Source: Acidobacteria bacterium Ga0077522 (GTDB lineage Bacteria; Acidobacteriota; Vicinamibacteria; Vicinamibacterales; Vicinamibacteraceae). Taken from it: DNA of 41,021 nt. The stretch covers positions 1 through 41,021 of the forward strand of contig LNDN01000046.1 in NCBI GenBank assembly GCA_001464065.1, written 5' to 3'. Of this stretch, positions 38,510-41,021 are shown one piece after another. A program made the translations under genes and the position numbers. Each line of letters begins with the position of its first letter. The first letter of the stretch is position 1. The notes beneath the pieces are model-generated. The model was not told where the DNA came from. It did no database searches and saw only the letters and a list, made by a program, of their open reading frames with translations.

Positions 38510-40219
38510 ATGAAGAAGACCGGAGCCCAAATCCTGTTCGAGAGCCTGGTGCGCGAAGGCGTCACCTGCGTGTTCGGCTACCCCGGCGGCGCGATCCTGC
38601 CGGCGTACGACGCGATGCTCGACTACCCGATCCGCCACATCCTGGTGCGCCACGAGCAGGGCGCCACGCACATGGCCGATGGCTATGCGCGCGCCACCGG
38701 CCAGGTCGGTGTCGCCATCGCGACCAGCGGTCCGGGGGCCACCAACATGGTCACCGGCATCGCGACCGCGATGATGGATTCGGTGCCGATCGTCTGCATC
38801 ACCGGCCAGGTGGGCAGCAAGGCCATCGGGTCCGACGCGTTCCAGGAAACCGACATCACCGGCATCACGCTGCCGATCACCAAGCACAACTACCTGGTGA
38901 CCAAGCCCGAAGAGGTCGCGCGCGTCGTGCGGGAGGCGTTCTATGTCGCGCGCTCGGGCCGCCCGGGCCCGGTGCTGATCGACATCACGAAGGACTGCCA
39001 GCAGTCGTCGTGCGAGTTCGTGTGGCCGGAGGAGCCGAAGCTGCGCGGGTATCGTCCGTCGCACACGCCGAGTTCGCGCGAGGTCGAGCAGGCCCTCGAG
39101 CTGATCAACTCGGCCAAGCGGCCGATCATCCTCGCCGGCCGCGGCATCCAGCAGTCCAACGCGCGCGAGGCCGTGCTGGCCTTCGCCGAGCAGGCCAACG
39201 TGCCGATTGCGATGACGCTGCTCGGTCTGGGCGCCATCCCGGCGAGCCACCCGCTCAACCTCGGCATGATGGGCATGCACGGCGAGGCCTGGGTCAACAC
39301 GGCGATTCAGGAAGCCGACCTGCTGCTGGCCTTCGGCATGCGCTTCGACGACCGTGTCACCGGCAACGTCAAGACGTACGCGCCCAACGCCAAGAAGATC
39401 CACATCGACATCGACCCGGCCGAGCTGAACAAGAACGTCCGCGTCGACGTCGGCCTGATTGGCGACCTGCGCACGACGCTCGAGGAGCTGCAGCCGAAGA
39501 TCGCCGCGACCGACCGCAGCGACTGGATCGCCTACATCTCGATGCTCAAGGGCGACTCCGCGGTCCGCGACATCCAGAACCTGCCCGACAACGGCCACCT
39601 CTACGCCGCGCACGTCATCAACGACCTGTGGCGCGAGACGCGCGATCGCGAGACGATCGTCGTCACCGACGTCGGCCAGCACCAGATGTGGGAAGCGCAG
39701 TACTACAAGCACGAGGACCCGCGCTCGCTCATCACCTCGGGCGGCCTCGGCACGATGGGCTTCGCGCTGCCGGCGGCCATCGGCGCCAAGGTGGCCCGGC
39801 CCGATGCCGAGGTCTGGGTGGTGGTCGGGGACGGCGGCTTCCAGATGACGATGTGCGAGCTGGCGACGATTGCCCAGGAGGGCATCGACATCAACATCGC
39901 CATCATCAACAACGGGTTCCTCGGCATGGTCCGGCAGTGGCAGGAGTTCTTCTACGAGCGCCGCTACGCCGCCACGCCGCTGGTCAACCCCGACTTCGTC
40001 AAGCTGACCGAGGCCTTCGGTCTCAAGGCGATGCGCGTCGAGACGCGCGGCGACGTCGTCCCGGCGGTGCGCGAGGCCCGGCGTCACCAGGGCACCGTGC
40101 TGATCGACTTCCGCGTCGAGCAGGAAGACTCGGTCTATCCGATGGTCCCCGCAGGCAACGACCTGCACAACATGATTCGGCGCCCCAGCGCCATTGTCGA
40201 AACGGGAGCGGACGCATGA
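38510..40219 (+). CDS. ilvB: acetolactate synthase large subunit
   Basis: The catalytic, thiamine-diphosphate-dependent subunit that makes acetolactate or acetohydroxybutyrate. The catalytic Glu49 is in RHEQGATHMADGYAR; VFGYPGGAILPAYDA and ATSGPGATNMVTGIATAMMD are typical; the ThDP/Mg motif starts at GDGGFQMTMCELATI and ends with NNGFLGMVRQWQEFF; RPGPVLIDITKD is also present. The 569-residue length is standard. The start is ATG 38510. The stop overlaps the ilvN start (ATGA), so large and small subunits are made in a coupled way. Confidence 0.97.
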   Translation: MKKTGAQILFESLVREGVTCVFGYPGGAILPAYDAMLDYPIRHILVRHEQGATHMADGYARATGQVGVAIATSGPGATNMVTGIATAMMDSVPIVCITGQVGSKAIGSDAFQETDITGITLPITKHNYLVTKPEEVARVVREAFYVARSGRPGPVLIDITKDCQQSSCEFVWPEEPKLRGYRPSHTPSSREVEQALELINSAKRPIILAGRGIQQSNAREAVLAFAEQANVPIAMTLLGLGAIPASHPLNLGMMGMHGEAWVNTAIQEADLLLAFGMRFDDRVTGNVKTYAPNAKKIHIDIDPAELNKNVRVDVGLIGDLRTTLEELQPKIAATDRSDWIAYISMLKGDSAVRDIQNLPDNGHLYAAHVINDLWRETRDRETIVVTDVGQHQMWEAQYYKHEDPRSLITSGGLGTMGFALPAAIGAKVARPDAEVWVVVGDGGFQMTMCELATIAQEGIDINIAIINNGFLGMVRQWQEFFYERRYAATPLVNPDFVKLTEAFGLKAMRVETRGDVVPAVREARRHQGTVLIDFRVEQEDSVYPMVPAGNDLHNMIRRPSAIVETGADA

Positions 40220-40770
40220 ATACCTTCGTGGTGCTCGTCGAAGACCACCCCGGCGTCCTCACCCGCGTCAGCGGGCTGATTCGTCGCCGCGGCTTCAACA
40301 TCGACTCGATCACGGTCGGCCACACCGAGACCGCGGGCGTGTCGCGCATGACGATCGCGGTGGAGGCCGACGAGTTCGGCGCCCGCCGCATCGAGGCGAA
40401 CCTCTACAAGCTGCTCGAGGTGCTGCGTGTCGACAACGTGACGCGGCAGCCGTCGATCTTCCGCGAGCTCGCCATCCTGAAGGTGAAGACGACGCCGGAG
40501 ACGCGCGCCCAGATCTTCCAGCTGGCGCCGATCTACCGCGCACGCATCATCGACGTCTCGACCGAGTCGCTGGTCATCGAGATCACCGGCAACCAGGACA
40601 AGGTGCAGAGCCTGATCGACGTGCTCGAGCCGTACGGCATCCTGGAGATCGCCCGCACGGGCCGCCTGGCGATGCTGCGCGGCACCGGCACGGCGAGCAA
40701 GCCCCCCGAGGACGAGCAGGACTTCGGCGCCGCCAAGGCCGAGGAAGACCTCATCTCGCACTCGGTGTAG
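40216..40770 (+). CDS. ilvN: acetolactate synthase small (regulatory) subunit
   Basis: The regulatory subunit that activates the large subunit and confers valine feedback inhibition (symbol ilvN or ilvH). The 184-residue protein has an N-terminal ACT domain (TFVVLVEDHPGVLTRVSGLI, RRRGFNIDSITVGHTE) and the second domain (RELAILKVKTTPETRAQIFQ; ARIIDVSTESLVIEITG; YGILEIARTGRLAMLRG). It ends with a short acidic tail (KAEEDLISHSV). Coupled to ilvB by a 4-base overlap. Confidence 0.96.
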   Translation: MNTFVVLVEDHPGVLTRVSGLIRRRGFNIDSITVGHTETAGVSRMTIAVEADEFGARRIEANLYKLLEVLRVDNVTRQPSIFRELAILKVKTTPETRAQIFQLAPIYRARIIDVSTESLVIEITGNQDKVQSLIDVLEPYGILEIARTGRLAMLRGTGTASKPPEDEQDFGAAKAEEDLISHSV

Positions 40771-40929
40771 GGGTAGGGACGGCTCTCCGAGCCGTCCGTC
40801 TCCGCCCGACGACAGCAATCCCTCACGGCCGGCTCGGAGAGCCGGCCCTCCCACGTTCTTTCCCCAAGGCCGACGGCCCGGTGCCGAAGGCCATTCCATG
40901 ACGGCCGGCTGGGACAGCCGGCCCTACCC
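40771..40929. repeat. 159-base REPIN-like cluster between ilvN and ilvC
   Basis: The region is bounded by inverted ends GGGTAGGG (40771-40778) and CCCTACCC (40922-40929) and holds three hairpins. The first is 40777-40797, arms GGACGGCTC and GAGCCGTCC. The second is 40827-40847, arms GGCCGGCTC and GAGCCGGCC. The third is 40903-40923, arms GGCCGGCT and AGCCGGCC. It fills nearly the whole gap and begins right after the ilvN stop. It may separate ilvC expression from the upstream genes. Confidence 0.8.
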
Positions 40930-40940
40930 AACGACACACA

Positions 40941-41021
40941 TGGCTGCACACATCTACTACGACAACGACGCCGACCTCGCCCTCATCCAGGGCAAGAAGG
41001 TCGCGATCATCGGGTATGGCT
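40941..41021 (+). CDS. ilvC: ketol-acid reductoisomerase, 5' end only
   Basis: The 27 codons before the window edge read AAHIYYDNDADLALIQGKKV then AIIGYG after the start methionine, the classic N-terminus of IlvC with the beginning of the NADPH-binding Rossmann loop (GYGSQG). It catalyses isomerisation and reduction of acetolactate between the IlvBN and IlvD steps, and follows ilvD-ilvB-ilvN in the same direction. No strong Shine-Dalgarno sequence is seen in the short stretch before the ATG. Confidence 0.9.

Overview
The window is GC-rich, tightly packed chromosomal DNA from a free-living bacterium. It is most likely a member of the Acidobacteriota, possibly a Vicinamibacteria (Luteitalea-like) lineage. 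The basis for this is the composition, a secreted VWFA protein of the type known as 'VWFA-related Acidobacterial domain', and the overall gene order; it is inference, not a database match. I see no rRNA, tRNA, CRISPR array, prophage or transposase gene. Nearly everything is housekeeping, and the unusual material lies in repeats, gene boundaries and a few odd proteins.

Layout: (1) 1-162 is the 5' end of a secreted protein gene that runs off the left edge. (2) 297-6086, minus strand: uvrB, then a complete Mla/MCE lipid-transport set (mlaE, mlaF, mlaD) and two small unrecognised envelope proteins, closed by a hairpin at 224-255. (3) 6210-8777: a secreted VWFA protein (minus) and, divergently, a DHH phosphoesterase with an extra N-terminal domain (plus). 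(4) 8778-9672: an 895-base gene-free region filled by two mosaic-related tandem arrays with periods of 84 and 119 bases. (5) 9673-12830, minus: greA, a patatin-like protein lacking the nucleophile serine, and a PLP trans-sulfuration enzyme. (6) 12912-16756: a SpoU rRNA methyltransferase gene with no stop codon of its own, rarA, a SAM methyltransferase and a GNAT acetyltransferase. (7) 16877-35698, minus: a long co-directional block. It runs, in transcription order, gamma-carbonic anhydrase, hisS, aspS, phoH, ybeY, corC-like, era, mgtE, recO, glyQ, glyS, ppdK, then corA and mutL. The phoH-ybeY-corC-era-recO-glyQ-glyS-ppdK core is a classical conserved neighbourhood of ribosome maturation, translation and repair genes. 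(8) 35852-41021, plus: pheA, ilvD, ilvB, ilvN and the start of ilvC, an amino-acid operon with 4-base start/stop overlaps.

Three layers of small repeats overlie the genes. The first is a family of short hairpins (REP/REPIN-like, flanked by GGGTAGGG, CCCTCCC or CCCTACCC) at several gene ends, with one variant inside the mutL linker. The second is tandem heptanucleotide tracts at gene ends, one of which encodes the RarA C-terminus. The third is the 84/119-base array region. I found no clear undescribed multi-gene system. The best leads are the array region, the REPIN-like family with its effects on gene boundaries (trmH stop loss, mutL linker, phoH start, ilvN-ilvC gap), the serine-less patatin, and the pyruvate phosphate dikinase with a histone-like basic tail.
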